This document shows, in pieces, positions 25,647 to 35,062 of a stretch of DNA of 64,000 nucleotides. The number at the start of each line of letters is the position of its first letter. Position 1 is the first letter of the stretch. Both the position numbers and the translations under genes were made by a program. Source of the stretch: an uncultured Dokdonia sp. (GTDB taxonomy: Bacteria; Bacteroidota; Bacteroidia; Flavobacteriales; Flavobacteriaceae); the NCBI RefSeq assembly GCF_947492815.1, contig NZ_CANLOB010000006.1:1-64000 (forward strand), given 5' to 3'. The notes under the pieces are model-generated. The model did no database searches. It saw only the letters and a list, made by a program, of their open reading frames with translations, and was not told the origin of the DNA.

Positions 25647-27539
25647 TTATAAGAGATTTAATGTTACTCCTAGTTTTACGTTGGCACCTCTTGATGTAAA
25701 TCCGAAAACATCTTGATAATCTTCGTTTAATACATTATCTACACTTAGTAAAAATCGCCATTTTTCATTTTTTAAAGTATGTCCAAAGGCAAGATTTACA
25801 AGACTAAAGCTTTCTAGTGTAACTTCTGTTGCTGGAAATTCTCTAAAGTCATTAGCCAATCTATCATCTGTATATTGATACGCTACAGAAGCAAATGTTC
25901 TTGGAGAAAAGTCGTATCCAACTGAGAAGTTAGCTTTGCTTTCTGGAATCAACACTGCATTATTTTCATTATCGATATACGTATAGTTCGCAGTTAATGA
26001 TAAATTTTTAACAGGCGTAGCATTTACTTCTACTTCAATACCGCTCGTATTGACAACTTCTTCACTATTAAAATACCCAGCTTCAAAGTCAAATTGAATC
26101 ACATCTGTTTCTTCTCTGTCAAAATATAAAGCACTAGCTCTAAAATTCTTTCCTAATTTCACTTCAACTCCTCCTTCTATCGTCAAGTTTTCTTCTGGAT
26201 CTAATTCTGGATTTGGTCCGAAATTTCCAAATAATTGGTTTAATGATGGCGTAATAAAAGATGTACTATACGATCCAAATGGCTTTACATAGCTTCCTTC
26301 TCCAAATTTATAGGTATATGAAGGGTTAATATTATACGTGAAATTTGAACCATACTCACTATGATTATTCAGACGAGCTCCTGCATTAATATTTAAACCA
26401 AAATCAGATACATACACCACATTGGCATAGGGATCTACGATATTAAAATCTGGATTTTCATCAACAGTATTTCCTTCAAAAGTAGCTTGATTATCAATGA
26501 CGTTCAAACCAACAATCGTATAGAAAGAATTATTAATCGTGTACTTATTATACACATCCAATATCAAATTCTCACCTTCTGCAAAGAATGGAAAATCAGA
26601 GATAAACGCTCTGTCAAATGTACTATACGATGCGTTTAAATGTACGCTCCCTTTATTGTACTTATATGTAGAAGAGATCCCTACTCTATACTGATCACTA
26701 TTAAATTCGTTTCCAGGAGCATCAAAAAAGGCACCTCCATCAAAATCAGAATTAATATCTGTTATATTTCCAAAGATGTTTACAGAAAAAGCATCTGTAA
26801 ACTGGTATCCAAGATTCAAATCAAAACTCTTTTTAGAAAATGCATCTCGCTCTGCTTCTCCTTCTTCTATTAAAGCAGCCGAAAGTCCGTCGGTAAATTG
26901 CTGATTATATCCAGCCTTATACGTAAACTTATCTAGCGTTCCGTTTACATTGACACTATTATTAAAATCTGATAATCTGTAGTCTTGATCATCTTGTGAT
27001 TGGTTGGTCCCCACACTAGAATTGATCACAACATTTACAGCCTCATCACCAGCATCTTTAGTAGTAATATTAATCACAGCAGCGGCAGCTCCACTTCCAT
27101 ACAGTGTACTTGCAGCTCCTTTAATTACCTCTATCTTCTCAATATTTCCTAAAGATAAAAGACGTAAATCGTACTCACCGTTAATTTGAGATGGATCAGA
27201 AACCTGTACCCCATCTATAATCACTAGTACCTGACGGTTTCTACCTCCTCGTACAAAAACACCTAGGTTTTGACCTGCGTTACTTCTACTTCCATTTACT
27301 TCAATACCAGATTTTGTATTGATTAATTCAGCAACAGAACGTCCTTGATTTTTTTCAATTTCTTCTTTAGAAATGGTAATAACTGTTTTTCCAGAGTTTT
27401 CACGCTTTAATGCAAAACGAGAATCTGTTAATACCACTTCTTCTAATGTTTCAACAGTAGGTTGTTGGTTTTCTTGTGCATACGTACACACAGAAAAAAG
27501 CATTCCTAATGCTACAAACGCATTTGTTTTTTTGTTCAT
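25647..27539 (-). CDS. btuB: TonB-dependent receptor, BtuB-like cobalamin transporter
   Basis: 630 residues with a signal peptide ending near TYAQ (about residue 22). A TonB box-like segment, ETLEEVVLT, precedes a plug domain (about 45-160: VRGGRNRQVLVIIDGV, IEVIKGAASTLYGSGA) and a beta-barrel ending in a hydrophobic C-terminus (LGVTLNLL). The cobalamin specificity comes from the upstream cobalamin riboswitch (27622-27790) and the divergent cob genes, not from the barrel itself. It imports vitamin B12 or corrinoids across the outer membrane with TonB energy. Confidence 0.92.
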   Translation of the reverse strand: MNKKTNAFVALGMLFSVCTYAQENQQPTVETLEEVVLTDSRFALKRENSGKTVITISKEEIEKNQGRSVAELINTKSGIEVNGSRSNAGQNLGVFVRGGRNRQVLVIIDGVQVSDPSQINGEYDLRLLSLGNIEKIEVIKGAASTLYGSGAAAAVINITTKDAGDEAVNVVINSSVGTNQSQDDQDYRLSDFNNSVNVNGTLDKFTYKAGYNQQFTDGLSAALIEEGEAERDAFSKKSFDLNLGYQFTDAFSVNIFGNITDINSDFDGGAFFDAPGNEFNSDQYRVGISSTYKYNKGSVHLNASYSTFDRAFISDFPFFAEGENLILDVYNKYTINNSFYTIVGLNVIDNQATFEGNTVDENPDFNIVDPYANVVYVSDFGLNINAGARLNNHSEYGSNFTYNINPSYTYKFGEGSYVKPFGSYSTSFITPSLNQLFGNFGPNPELDPEENLTIEGGVEVKLGKNFRASALYFDREETDVIQFDFEAGYFNSEEVVNTSGIEVEVNATPVKNLSLTANYTYIDNENNAVLIPESKANFSVGYDFSPRTFASVAYQYTDDRLANDFREFPATEVTLESFSLVNLAFGHTLKNEKWRFLLSVDNVLNEDYQDVFGFTSRGANVKLGVTLNLL

Positions 27540-27621
27540 TTTTTTAAATTAAAATCGAGAATAGTATAATCACTATTATACGTAAACTTTTATCCCGAAA
27601 GTTTGACTTACTTTGCTGAAT

Positions 27622-27790
27622 ATGGCAGGTCTCCTGACTTATCTTATGTGATTTTACCTTCCCAGCAAATGCCAGTGGTCTTGTAGTAAATCACATCCTA
27701 AACGGTGCTAAACTTTAGTAGCAAAGAATTACAGTTGCGGGAACAGTTCTGGATTTAATAATAATAATTGCACCAGATTCCCTTTTAATC
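27622..27790 (-). promoter_or_regulatory. cobalamin (B12) riboswitch upstream of btuB
   Basis: Read on the minus strand, the region contains conserved elements of the B12 riboswitch: GGGAA near the 5' end with CTGGTGCAA, then GTTCCCGCAACTGTAA, the middle CACTGGCA and GGGAAGG, and finally the B12-box-like AGTCAGGAGACCTGCC (27623-27638 on the plus strand). It lies 83 bp upstream of btuB. A TATCTTCG at 27833-27840 (minus strand) may be the -7 element. Binding of adenosylcobalamin should repress btuB. No counterpart is seen facing the cob genes. Confidence 0.95.
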
Positions 27791-27929
27791 GATAACATCA
27801 TAAACAGACGCTATCAAACCAAAATTCGGCGCGAAGATACTATCATTTTTACAATCAATACATATTTTCTTTACTATTAATTCAAAAAAACATAATCTTT
27901 GTATTCAAAAATTTCGAAAAATATAATCT

Positions 27930-28433
27930 ATGATCTATTATATTACAGGTGGTGAACGTTCAGGAAAGAGTAGCTATGCACAAGCATTAGCAACTTCTTT
28001 ATCTGATACTCCAATTTATATTGCAACCTCTCGCAATTGGGGTGGTGATCATACCGAACGTATTGATCGACATAAAGCAGATAGAGACGAGCGATGGACA
28101 TCTATAGAGGAAGAAAAAAATATTTCTACCGTCGTTGCTACCAATGATGTGGTGGTGATAGATTGTGTGACGTTGTGGCTTACCAACTATTTTGTTGATA
28201 CCAAAAACGATATTCAGCAATGTTTAGCTTTCGCGAAAGCGGAATTTGACAAACTAGCAAACATAGACGCCACAATTATTATCATTTCTAATGAAATAGG
28301 AATGGGTGTACACGCGCAAACAGAAGTGGGAAGAAAGTTTACAGAACTACAAGGTTGGGTGAATCAACACATTGCAAAACGAGCAGATAAAGCGACATTT
28401 ATGGTCTCAGGAATTCCTATGACCCTTAAATAA
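27930..28433 (+). CDS. cobU: bifunctional adenosylcobinamide kinase/guanylyltransferase
   Basis: 167 residues. The P-loop GGERSGKSSYAQ near residues 7-18 and the later VVVIDCVTLWLTNY and NEIGMGVHAQTEVGRKF segments are diagnostic of CobU/CobP. It phosphorylates adenosylcobinamide and then attaches GMP, the first step of corrinoid salvage after uptake. First gene of a four-gene plus-strand cob operon, 16 bp before cobT. The recurrent palindrome at 28227 encodes AFAKAE in its middle. Confidence 0.97.
   Translation: MIYYITGGERSGKSSYAQALATSLSDTPIYIATSRNWGGDHTERIDRHKADRDERWTSIEEEKNISTVVATNDVVVIDCVTLWLTNYFVDTKNDIQQCLAFAKAEFDKLANIDATIIIISNEIGMGVHAQTEVGRKFTELQGWVNQHIAKRADKATFMVSGIPMTLK
28227..28241. 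repeat. GCTTTCGCGAAAGCG palindrome inside cobU
   Basis: 15 of 16 bases, read in frame as A-F-A-K-A in a helix of CobU. Confidence 0.9.
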
Positions 28434-28449
28434 ATCCTACAAAAACAAC

Positions 28450-29484
28450 ATGATTATAACCACAAAAAACAGCGAACTAGAAGCTAGGCTTCAGCATAAA
28501 ATAGATCTAAAAACAAAACCTATTGGTGCTTTAGGAATGCTAGAAAAAATTGCTTTCCAGATCGGCTGTATACAACAAACCGAAACCCCCGTTATTACAC
28601 AACCAACCATTGTTGTTTTTGCTGGAGATCACGGCATTGCTGCCAAGGGAGAAGTAAATCCATTTCCGCAAGAAGTAACCTCGCAAATGGTGTACAATTT
28701 TGTACAAGGAGGCGCTGCTATCAATGTATTGAGTACAACCAATGATGTACATCTCAAAGTAGTAGATGCTGGTGTAAATCATACATTTGATAAAGACATA
28801 GCTATCACACATGCAAAAGTAGCTATGGGCACCAAAAACTATCAGCATGTTCCAGCAATGACGCTAGAAGAACTCAAAACCGCTTTCCAACATGCTGAAA
28901 CCATTGTAACTGATTTACATAAAGAAGGAGTAAATACGATTGGATTTGGTGAAATGGGTATTGGAAATACCTCATCAGCATCCTTATTAATGAGCTATTT
29001 CACACAAACGCCTATTGCTTCATGTGTAGGGTCTGGCACTGGTCTCGACCAAAATGGAATTTCTAAAAAACAACGTATTCTAACAGAGGTGTATCAAAAA
29101 TATGATATTCAAAACCCTAAAGAAGCACTTGCGACTTTTGGAGGATTTGAAATCGCCATGATTACTGCTGCTATTTTAAAAGCTGCCGAATTAAAAATGA
29201 CGATCGCCATTGATGGGTTTATTGTAACTGCCGCTTTATTGGCAGCGCATGCAATGCAACCAAATGTGTTAGATTACTGCCTATTTGCACATACTTCAAA
29301 CGAGCAAGGTCATATAAAGATGTTAGATTTCTTAAACGTGCAACCTATACTATCACTAGGATTGCGATTAGGAGAAGGAACTGGCGCTGCATTAGCAATC
29401 CCTATATTAAGAGCATCGGTTAATTTCTTAAAAGATATGGCTAGCTTTGAAAGCGCTGGCGTAAGCAGTGAAACAGCAAATTAA
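28450..29484 (+). CDS. cobT: nicotinate-nucleotide:dimethylbenzimidazole phosphoribosyltransferase
   Basis: 344 residues of the CobT family: KTKPIGALGMLE at the N-terminus, VVFAGDHGIAAKGEVNPFP, GEMGIGNTSSAS and LRLGEGTGAALA near the C-terminus. It makes alpha-ribazole phosphate, the lower ligand nucleotide of cobalamin. Its stop directly abuts the cobS start. Confidence 0.97.
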   Translation: MIITTKNSELEARLQHKIDLKTKPIGALGMLEKIAFQIGCIQQTETPVITQPTIVVFAGDHGIAAKGEVNPFPQEVTSQMVYNFVQGGAAINVLSTTNDVHLKVVDAGVNHTFDKDIAITHAKVAMGTKNYQHVPAMTLEELKTAFQHAETIVTDLHKEGVNTIGFGEMGIGNTSSASLLMSYFTQTPIASCVGSGTGLDQNGISKKQRILTEVYQKYDIQNPKEALATFGGFEIAMITAAILKAAELKMTIAIDGFIVTAALLAAHAMQPNVLDYCLFAHTSNEQGHIKMLDFLNVQPILSLGLRLGEGTGAALAIPILRASVNFLKDMASFESAGVSSETAN

Positions 29485-30246
29485 ATGAAGAAAGAAATTC
29501 ATATTTTTTTTACAGCCTTAATGTTCTTTACACGTATTCCGTGTCCTAAGTGGGTAGACCACAATCCTACCTATCTTAAAAAAAGTGCTCGGTATGTTTC
29601 ATTAGTCGGTATTTTGGTGGGTAGTATTGCTGCCTTAGTTTTTTACGGCACTTCCTGTATATTGCCTTTAGAAATTGCATTGTTACTCAGTATGGCAAGT
29701 TCTATCTATACCACAGGCGCATTTCACGAGGATGGGTTTGCAGATGTATGTGATGGCCTTGGTGGTGGATGGACTAAAGAGAAGATTCTTCTTATTATGA
29801 AAGATTCTACATTGGGAACTTATGGTGTTATTGGCATCGGACTCTTATTGGCAATGAAGTTTGCTGCATTACGAGAAGTTCCTGTACACTATATTCCGTT
29901 AGCTATTATTTCTGGGCATAGTCTAAGTCGATTTATCGCTACTACCCTACTCTATACGCATCCATATGTGAGAGAGACAGAAGATAGCAAAGCAAAACCT
30001 GCTGCAAAAAATATTGGTATTGGTATTGTGATCGTGAGTGGTCTTATAGGGATGATTCCTTTGTTATTTTTTAAATCTCCTTTCGTGCTCTTGGTCATCA
30101 TTCCTATGTATTTATCTAAAATGTATCTAGGTGCCAAATTCACGAAATGGCTCGGCGGTCAAACTGGTGATTGTGCGGGTGCTGTACAACAACTTTCTGA
30201 AGTCATTTTTTATATAAGCCTCATTGCATTATGGACATATATCTAG
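29485..30246 (+). CDS. cobS: adenosylcobinamide-GDP ribazoletransferase (cobalamin synthase)
   Basis: 253 residues, several membrane segments. Recognised by FFTRIPCPKW near the N-terminus, the HEDGFADVCDGLGGGWTKEKILLIMKDSTLGTYG block and GGQTGDCAGAVQQLSE near the end, all conserved in CobS. An inner-membrane enzyme that joins adenosylcobinamide-GDP and alpha-ribazole. It starts immediately after cobT and overlaps cobC by 16 bp. Confidence 0.97.
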   Translation: MKKEIHIFFTALMFFTRIPCPKWVDHNPTYLKKSARYVSLVGILVGSIAALVFYGTSCILPLEIALLLSMASSIYTTGAFHEDGFADVCDGLGGGWTKEKILLIMKDSTLGTYGVIGIGLLLAMKFAALREVPVHYIPLAIISGHSLSRFIATTLLYTHPYVRETEDSKAKPAAKNIGIGIVIVSGLIGMIPLLFFKSPFVLLVIIPMYLSKMYLGAKFTKWLGGQTGDCAGAVQQLSEVIFYISLIALWTYI

Positions 30247-30821
30247 TACGTCATACCACTCCCAACATCGCAAAAGGTATTTGTTATGGGCAAAGTGATA
30301 TAGCTCTTGCAGATAGTTATCCTGAAGAGTTCAAGATAATTTTAGATACCATTCCTAAAGGAGCGTATCATATTATTTCTAGTCCTTTACAACGTTGTTC
30401 CGCTTTCGCGAAATGGTATGCTGAGCTCGTCGAAGTAGCGTATACATCCCCTATTACTTATGACGATAGGCTCTTAGAATTAAATTTTGGAGATTGGGAA
30501 CTCATGCCTTGGAATGATATACCGCAGAAAGATATAACTCCGTGGATGAATGACTTTGTAAACGTACGCGTTCCTAATGGAGAATCGTATATTGATTTAA
30601 CGACACGAGTATATTCTTTTTTTGAGGAATTAATCCAATCAGCACAAACAAAGCCTATAATTATTGTGACGCATGCAGGTCCGATACGTTCATTGCTTGC
30701 TAAATTTCTAGAAGTTCCTTTGGAGAAATCATTCGGTATTAAAATTGCATATGGCGATGTGATTCATCTAAAAAAAGAAGACAACGCTATCAAAGTAATT
30801 ACTGAGATTCCTGTTTTATAG
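30231..30821 (+). CDS. cobC: alpha-ribazole phosphatase, histidine phosphatase family
   Basis: 196 residues. The histidine phosphatase signature LVRHT is at the N-terminus with the second histidine in VTHAGPIRSL. Position as last gene of the cob operon, overlapping cobS, identifies it as CobC, which removes phosphate from alpha-ribazole phosphate or the B12 precursor. A truncated copy of the recurrent palindrome (30401-30413) encodes AFAKW. It ends 4 bp from the convergent ATPase gene. Confidence 0.92.
   Translation: MDIYLVRHTTPNIAKGICYGQSDIALADSYPEEFKIILDTIPKGAYHIISSPLQRCSAFAKWYAELVEVAYTSPITYDDRLLELNFGDWELMPWNDIPQKDITPWMNDFVNVRVPNGESYIDLTTRVYSFFEELIQSAQTKPIIIVTHAGPIRSLLAKFLEVPLEKSFGIKIAYGDVIHLKKEDNAIKVITEIPVL
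30401..30413. repeat. partial CGCTTTCGCGAAA palindrome inside cobC
   Basis: 13 of 16 bases of the recurrent element, read as A-F-A-K. Confidence 0.7.
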
Positions 30822-30824
30822 TAG

Positions 30825-31472
30825 TTATTTTAATTGTAGTTCTGCAAAATTATAGTTGCTCGAAGTAGCTTTTCCAACCATTTGAATATCCAATCGGTTT
30901 TTAAAGAAAGGAGCATTTACGACAAGTGTATGATATTCGCCATTCTCCCCACAAGCATCTACACCCATTGTTTCTAATTCTTCTAGAAGAGTTACATCTA
31001 TAGTTCGCCCTAAAAAATCAGGTCCTAATGTTTGATTACAAGAAACAATCATGGCTTCTATTCTGTCTTTAATCATTGCAAGGACTAATTCTTTTCTATC
31101 ACCTTGCCATAAGGGTAAGATGGCTTCTATACTAGCAGTTTCAGATACTTTTTCTTCCCAAGCACGGTGTGAGGCTATATCTATATCTCCAAAAACAGCA
31201 TGAGATACTTCATATGTTTTTACAAGATCTTTTAAGTGTTTGATGTAATTCACTTCATAATCTGCCCACGTACTATTAAAAAAATGAATAGGAATTCCAA
31301 TAGCTTCAGCTTGCGCTATGAGGATTTCTTTAGGAATTCCGTGAGAGCGCGATCTGTCTCCATATTCATTCATCACATTAAGAAGTACCGTTGGTTGATA
31401 TGTAGATTGCATTGCTTTGTAAAAAGCATAACAACTATCCTTACCACCACTCCAAGAACATAAAAACTTCAT
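30825..31472 (-). CDS. diphthine-ammonia ligase-like PP-loop ATPase
   Basis: 215 residues from the ATG at 31470-31472. An ATG 21 bp further up adds only IIKKLS and is less likely, because the PP-loop FLCSWSGGKDS usually starts the protein. The family (adenine nucleotide alpha hydrolase/DPH6-like) adenylates substrates for amidation. Bacteria do not make diphthamide, and its repeated location in Bacteroidetes B12 clusters suggests a role in corrinoid modification or salvage. That role is inference. Confidence 0.85.
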   Translation of the reverse strand: MKFLCSWSGGKDSCYAFYKAMQSTYQPTVLLNVMNEYGDRSRSHGIPKEILIAQAEAIGIPIHFFNSTWADYEVNYIKHLKDLVKTYEVSHAVFGDIDIASHRAWEEKVSETASIEAILPLWQGDRKELVLAMIKDRIEAMIVSCNQTLGPDFLGRTIDVTLLEELETMGVDACGENGEYHTLVVNAPFFKNRLDIQMVGKATSSNYNFAELQLK

Positions 31473-31558
31473 TGATAATTTTTTAATAATCAAAAATACC
31501 CTTCTATAGATGGGGATACAAAAAAAATAACGAATTTTGGTTTCTTAAATTTTTATCT

Positions 31559-32707
31559 ATGCGATTTCTAGTCCTCTGTATATCTCTTTTGTTTGTTTCT
31601 ATCTCCTGTAAAAAGACACAAAAAAATAATGCTATATCATCGCAAGAAGCTACCCAAGAGAAAAGAGTTGAACACATAGACTATGCAAAAGGGTTTTCTA
31701 TCACACATTATACAAACTATACAGAAATAAAAGTAACTGCTGCTTGGCCAAATAGTAAAGAAACATTTACCTATATCTTAACCAAAGATAAAAGCGCTTA
31801 TGAGCAAAAAGATGAAAATACTGTTATTGTAGAGCTTCCTATTAAAAAAATGGTCGCCATGTCTACCACAAATATTCCTTCTTTAGAGTATTTGGGTGTT
31901 GATGACTTTTTAGTAGGCTTTCCTAATCCTGATTATATATCTTCAAAAAAAACAAGGGCTCGAATCGATAAGGGAGAGATTAAAAACCTCAACAGTAGCA
32001 TTGATATTAATATGGAACTCCTTTTAGAATTAGCTCCTGAACTAGTGATTGGTTTTTCGGTAAATGGCAATAATGAGACCTTAGATAAAATCGCTCAATT
32101 TGGGATTCCAGTTGTTTTAGATGGTGCATGGACAGAACAACATCCATTAGGTCGTGCGGAATGGATAAAATTTATTGCTGCTTTTTTTGATAAAGAAACA
32201 GAAGCGCATCAGATTTTTAAGCAAGTAGAGAAAGATTATTTAGATGCAAAGCAGATCGCTTCACATGTTACAGAAAAGCCTGTTGTATTTTCTGGTTCTC
32301 CCTTTAAAGATATATGGAATATTCCTGGTGGGAAGAGTTTTGTGGCAAAATATTTAGAAGATGCCAATACCGATTATGTTTGGAAAGACACACCAAATAC
32401 AGGAAGTTTACAATTAAACTTTGAAAGTGTGTTAGTAAAAGCACAACACGCTCCCTTGTGGATAGGCGCAGGTAGTTTCAAAAGCAAAGCACAAATGCTT
32501 GCAAATAGTAAGAATTATGAACTCTTCGATGCTTATAAAAACAGCAACACCTTTACCTACACAAATAAAATAGGTAAAAATGGAGGTTTGTTATACTTTG
32601 AGTTAGGCCCTTTACGACCTGATATTATCCTCAAAGATATTATTGCTATTGCCCATCCTGACCTCCTACCAGAATACAGTCCTTTCTTTTTCAAGAGATT
32701 AGAATAA
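31559..32707 (+). CDS. BtuF-like periplasmic corrinoid-binding lipoprotein
   Basis: 382 residues. A lipoprotein signal with Cys in VSISC (about residue 17). The body is a class III periplasmic-binding protein: VAMSTTNIPSLEYLG, LELAPELVIG and IAQFGIPVVL segments as in BtuF/FecB proteins. Cluster context points to cobalamin or cobinamide delivery to an ABC transporter. Genes for the BtuC permease and BtuD ATPase are not in this window. Confidence 0.88.
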   Translation: MRFLVLCISLLFVSISCKKTQKNNAISSQEATQEKRVEHIDYAKGFSITHYTNYTEIKVTAAWPNSKETFTYILTKDKSAYEQKDENTVIVELPIKKMVAMSTTNIPSLEYLGVDDFLVGFPNPDYISSKKTRARIDKGEIKNLNSSIDINMELLLELAPELVIGFSVNGNNETLDKIAQFGIPVVLDGAWTEQHPLGRAEWIKFIAAFFDKETEAHQIFKQVEKDYLDAKQIASHVTEKPVVFSGSPFKDIWNIPGGKSFVAKYLEDANTDYVWKDTPNTGSLQLNFESVLVKAQHAPLWIGAGSFKSKAQMLANSKNYELFDAYKNSNTFTYTNKIGKNGGLLYFELGPLRPDIILKDIIAIAHPDLLPEYSPFFFKRLE

Positions 32708-32756
32708 GTTCACTGTAAAAATCAATATATACATACTCATTTATTTCTTCATTTTC

Positions 32757-32772
32757 TTACGGAAACCCGTAA
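32757..32772. promoter_or_regulatory. small dyad TTACGG-AAAC-CCGTAA
   Basis: A 6-bp inverted repeat in the 247-bp gap after the BtuF-like gene. It could be an operator or a weak hairpin. No regulator is assigned. Confidence 0.35.
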
Positions 32773-32847
32773 TGGTGTATTGTATCATTTATGCATCTTT
32801 CAACTCTAAAGATTAAGAGTTAGTTAATTTTTTACGATCATGAAAAT

Positions 32848-32882
32848 AAGTGCTTGCCTAGGGGAAGGGTGGGCGCTTTTTT
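32848..32882 (+). terminator. terminator with wobble-rich stem
   Basis: 11 pairs including G-U pairs between 32848-32858 and 32868-32878, followed by T. It lies 140 bp beyond the BtuF-like stop and 73 bp before the next gene. Confidence 0.7.
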
Positions 32883-32954
32883 CATACTACATCTCCAGTA
32901 TCATAATCCTACTCTTTTGACGTTATATTGGGACACTAACCTATCAACACCTAT

Positions 32955-34064
32955 ATGTATAAACAGTTTTACGTTTCCCTAGCCTTACTTTCTTGCATAT
33001 ATCTAACAAATGCTCAAAACAGAACACTCCCTGATTTTCCAACACCTCAGAATGATTTTTACAGATCATTAGAAGAAGAGAAAGTAACCAATCCGTTGTT
33101 TTTAGAAGGCAATGTACGTGAAGTGAATCGCACATTCACACAGCATATATCTCCAGATAGTGACCAGACGTATACAGAGAATTATTATTACCTAATAAAT
33201 ACCGATAGAAAAATCACAAAATATACCACAGATAATGTCTTTGATGATATTACTGTAGAAAATCTAAATAGCGAACTACTTCCTATTATAGTAAATGATA
33301 CAATTATCAAAGAAGATGATTTCTATACGTATATCTACAAAAAAGGAAAGCTCACCAATTATATGGCCTATGATATTGAAGGCGGGATGATGGATAGTAT
33401 TGTATACAATTATAAAAATAACCAATTACACACGCGTACACATTACCGCTCTGAAGGAGCTATTGCATTTAATGAGGAAGATGAAATTGATGAATCTGTT
33501 ATTTATTTTTCAGAGTTTACAATTTACGGATATGGAGAGGCTACCTATACGAAAACTGGACAATTGCAGACTTTATTACAACATGAATTTACTGTAGAAA
33601 GCGATCTTATAGATACCTATAAAAGTACTTATACTTATGATCCGAAAGGTCGTTTTAATAGTGTGAGTATAGTATCAGATCGTTATTTTTTAACGTACAA
33701 ACAGCTTGATAAACATCCTAAAAAGTGGAAATTACAAGAAAATGAGACTGTGGAAGGCATGTACTTAGAAACTAATATAACAGTTACCTATGATAATCAA
33801 AACCGAATAGAAACCTATTCAAAAGTTGATTCTCAGAAAAACAATATTATATATGAAATATCCTATGATACTGATCGTAGTAAAAAAATAAAGGTAGCGA
33901 GAGATGATTATCACTTTCAGAAGGAGGCAATTATACATAGGGATCTTCTCTTTGAGTATACCTATGATTCTCAACATAATCCTACATATATTGCATCGTA
34001 TATTCTATTAAATGACAAAAAAATAATAGATAAGTCTACAAAGTTAGCTATCGTCTATTACTAG
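32955..34064 (+). CDS. exported protein with YD/RHS-like repeats
   Basis: 369 residues with a signal peptide ending near LTNAQ (about residue 21). The body has recurrent tyrosine-rich segments of the form YTYDPKGR, YDNQNRIETYS and FEYTYDSQHNPTY, reminiscent of YD repeats of RHS proteins but without the RHS core or a toxin tail. Probably a secreted or surface protein of unknown function. It is convergent with the small membrane protein gene, with 4 bp between stops. Confidence 0.78.
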   Translation: MYKQFYVSLALLSCIYLTNAQNRTLPDFPTPQNDFYRSLEEEKVTNPLFLEGNVREVNRTFTQHISPDSDQTYTENYYYLINTDRKITKYTTDNVFDDITVENLNSELLPIIVNDTIIKEDDFYTYIYKKGKLTNYMAYDIEGGMMDSIVYNYKNNQLHTRTHYRSEGAIAFNEEDEIDESVIYFSEFTIYGYGEATYTKTGQLQTLLQHEFTVESDLIDTYKSTYTYDPKGRFNSVSIVSDRYFLTYKQLDKHPKKWKLQENETVEGMYLETNITVTYDNQNRIETYSKVDSQKNNIIYEISYDTDRSKKIKVARDDYHFQKEAIIHRDLLFEYTYDSQHNPTYIASYILLNDKKIIDKSTKLAIVYY

Positions 34065-34068
34065 TGCA

Positions 34069-34491
34069 TTACCACTTATACTTTCGCTTTAAAATAGCGA
34101 TCTCTACTAATAAAAAACCCGCAAGTACAATGGCACCATATACAAATGGACTTGTAGCCTCAATAGAAGTTTTAAAACTGAATAGTTCCCAAGTAGGTAT
34201 TTGAAATGAAGGTATCTTATTCGTTACTTCTTGTAGGGTTTCAGAAACAGAAGTAAGTCCTACGTTCTGTATACTTACAAACCCTATTAAAAGTACAAAA
34301 ATAATAGCGAGCAGACCCCAAACACGTTTTGAAATCAAGGGTTGATATACAATCGTAGTTTGTGAAGCTTTTGCTACTTTAATTTTATGCATAAGTGTTT
34401 CTGTAAAATCATACGATGGTGATTGTACAGCTACTTTTTGTATCGCTTTAGACACAACTTGATCTACTAATTTTTCTTCATTTTCTTTCAT
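34069..34491 (-). CDS. small membrane protein coupled to the ECF sigma factor
   Basis: 140 residues: a cytoplasmic N-terminus of about 50 residues, a membrane segment near 52-70 (GLLAIIFVLLIGFVSI) and a second near 112-130. The start overlaps the end of the sigma factor gene by 14 bp. Its place right after an ECF sigma suggests an anti-sigma or membrane regulator, but the zinc-binding anti-sigma motif HxxxCxxC is absent, so that is only a hypothesis. Confidence 0.75.
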   Translation of the reverse strand: MKENEEKLVDQVVSKAIQKVAVQSPSYDFTETLMHKIKVAKASQTTIVYQPLISKRVWGLLAIIFVLLIGFVSIQNVGLTSVSETLQEVTNKIPSFQIPTWELFSFKTSIEATSPFVYGAIVLAGFLLVEIAILKRKYKW

Positions 34492-35062
34492 AACGCGCTA
34501 CTAATTCTTTAGGTAATTGTGTTGCCATAATCGTATATAATTTCTTTCTACTACGAAAGAGCTTCACTTTTACATTATTTTTTGTTATTCCCGTGACCAT
34601 AGCTATTTCCTCCAGCGTTTGCTCCTCAAGATAATACAACGTCACTAAAAAAGCATCTTCTTCTCGTAATTGTTGAATACATCGTTCTAGTTCTCCTCTT
34701 AATTCCTTGGCTTCAATGGCTTCAAGAATGCTTGCTGTTTTTTCTTCGGTAATCTCTTCTTGTATCTCTGCAGCATAATGTGTGGGTTGTTTCCGCTTTC
34801 GCGAAAGCGTATCCAGACACTTATGATACGTAATACTATATAACCATGTACTAAATTTAGACGTTCCCTTATAACTCTCCAATTTCTGAAATGCCTTCAA
34901 GAATACATCTTGCGAAACTTCTTCTGCATCTTCAGTGGTTTTTAGCATACGCAAACTAAGTGTATATACCATATGTTTATACCTATCTATAAGCGTGGCA
35001 AAGGCATTTACCTCGCCTGCCAACGTTTTGGTGATATAGATATGGTCATCTTGATGGGTCAT
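34478..35062 (-). CDS. ECF-type RNA polymerase sigma factor
   Basis: 194 residues. Sigma region 2 is clear (FATLIDRYKHMVYTLSLRML, DAEEVSQDVFLKAFQKLESYKG, FSTWLYSITYHKCLD) and region 4 follows (LEEIAMVTGITKNNVKVKLFRSRKKL). The variable linker between them contains the recurrent palindrome, read as LSRKRK. It directs transcription of an unknown regulon and is probably autoregulated. Confidence 0.94.
   Translation of the reverse strand: MTHQDDHIYITKTLAGEVNAFATLIDRYKHMVYTLSLRMLKTTEDAEEVSQDVFLKAFQKLESYKGTSKFSTWLYSITYHKCLDTLSRKRKQPTHYAAEIQEEITEEKTASILEAIEAKELRGELERCIQQLREEDAFLVTLYYLEEQTLEEIAMVTGITKNNVKVKLFRSRKKLYTIMATQLPKELVARYERK
34794..34809. repeat. CGCTTTCGCGAAAGCG palindrome inside the ECF sigma gene
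   Basis: Perfect 16 bp within the linker between sigma regions 2 and 4, read on the minus strand as L-S-R-K-R. Confidence 0.92.
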
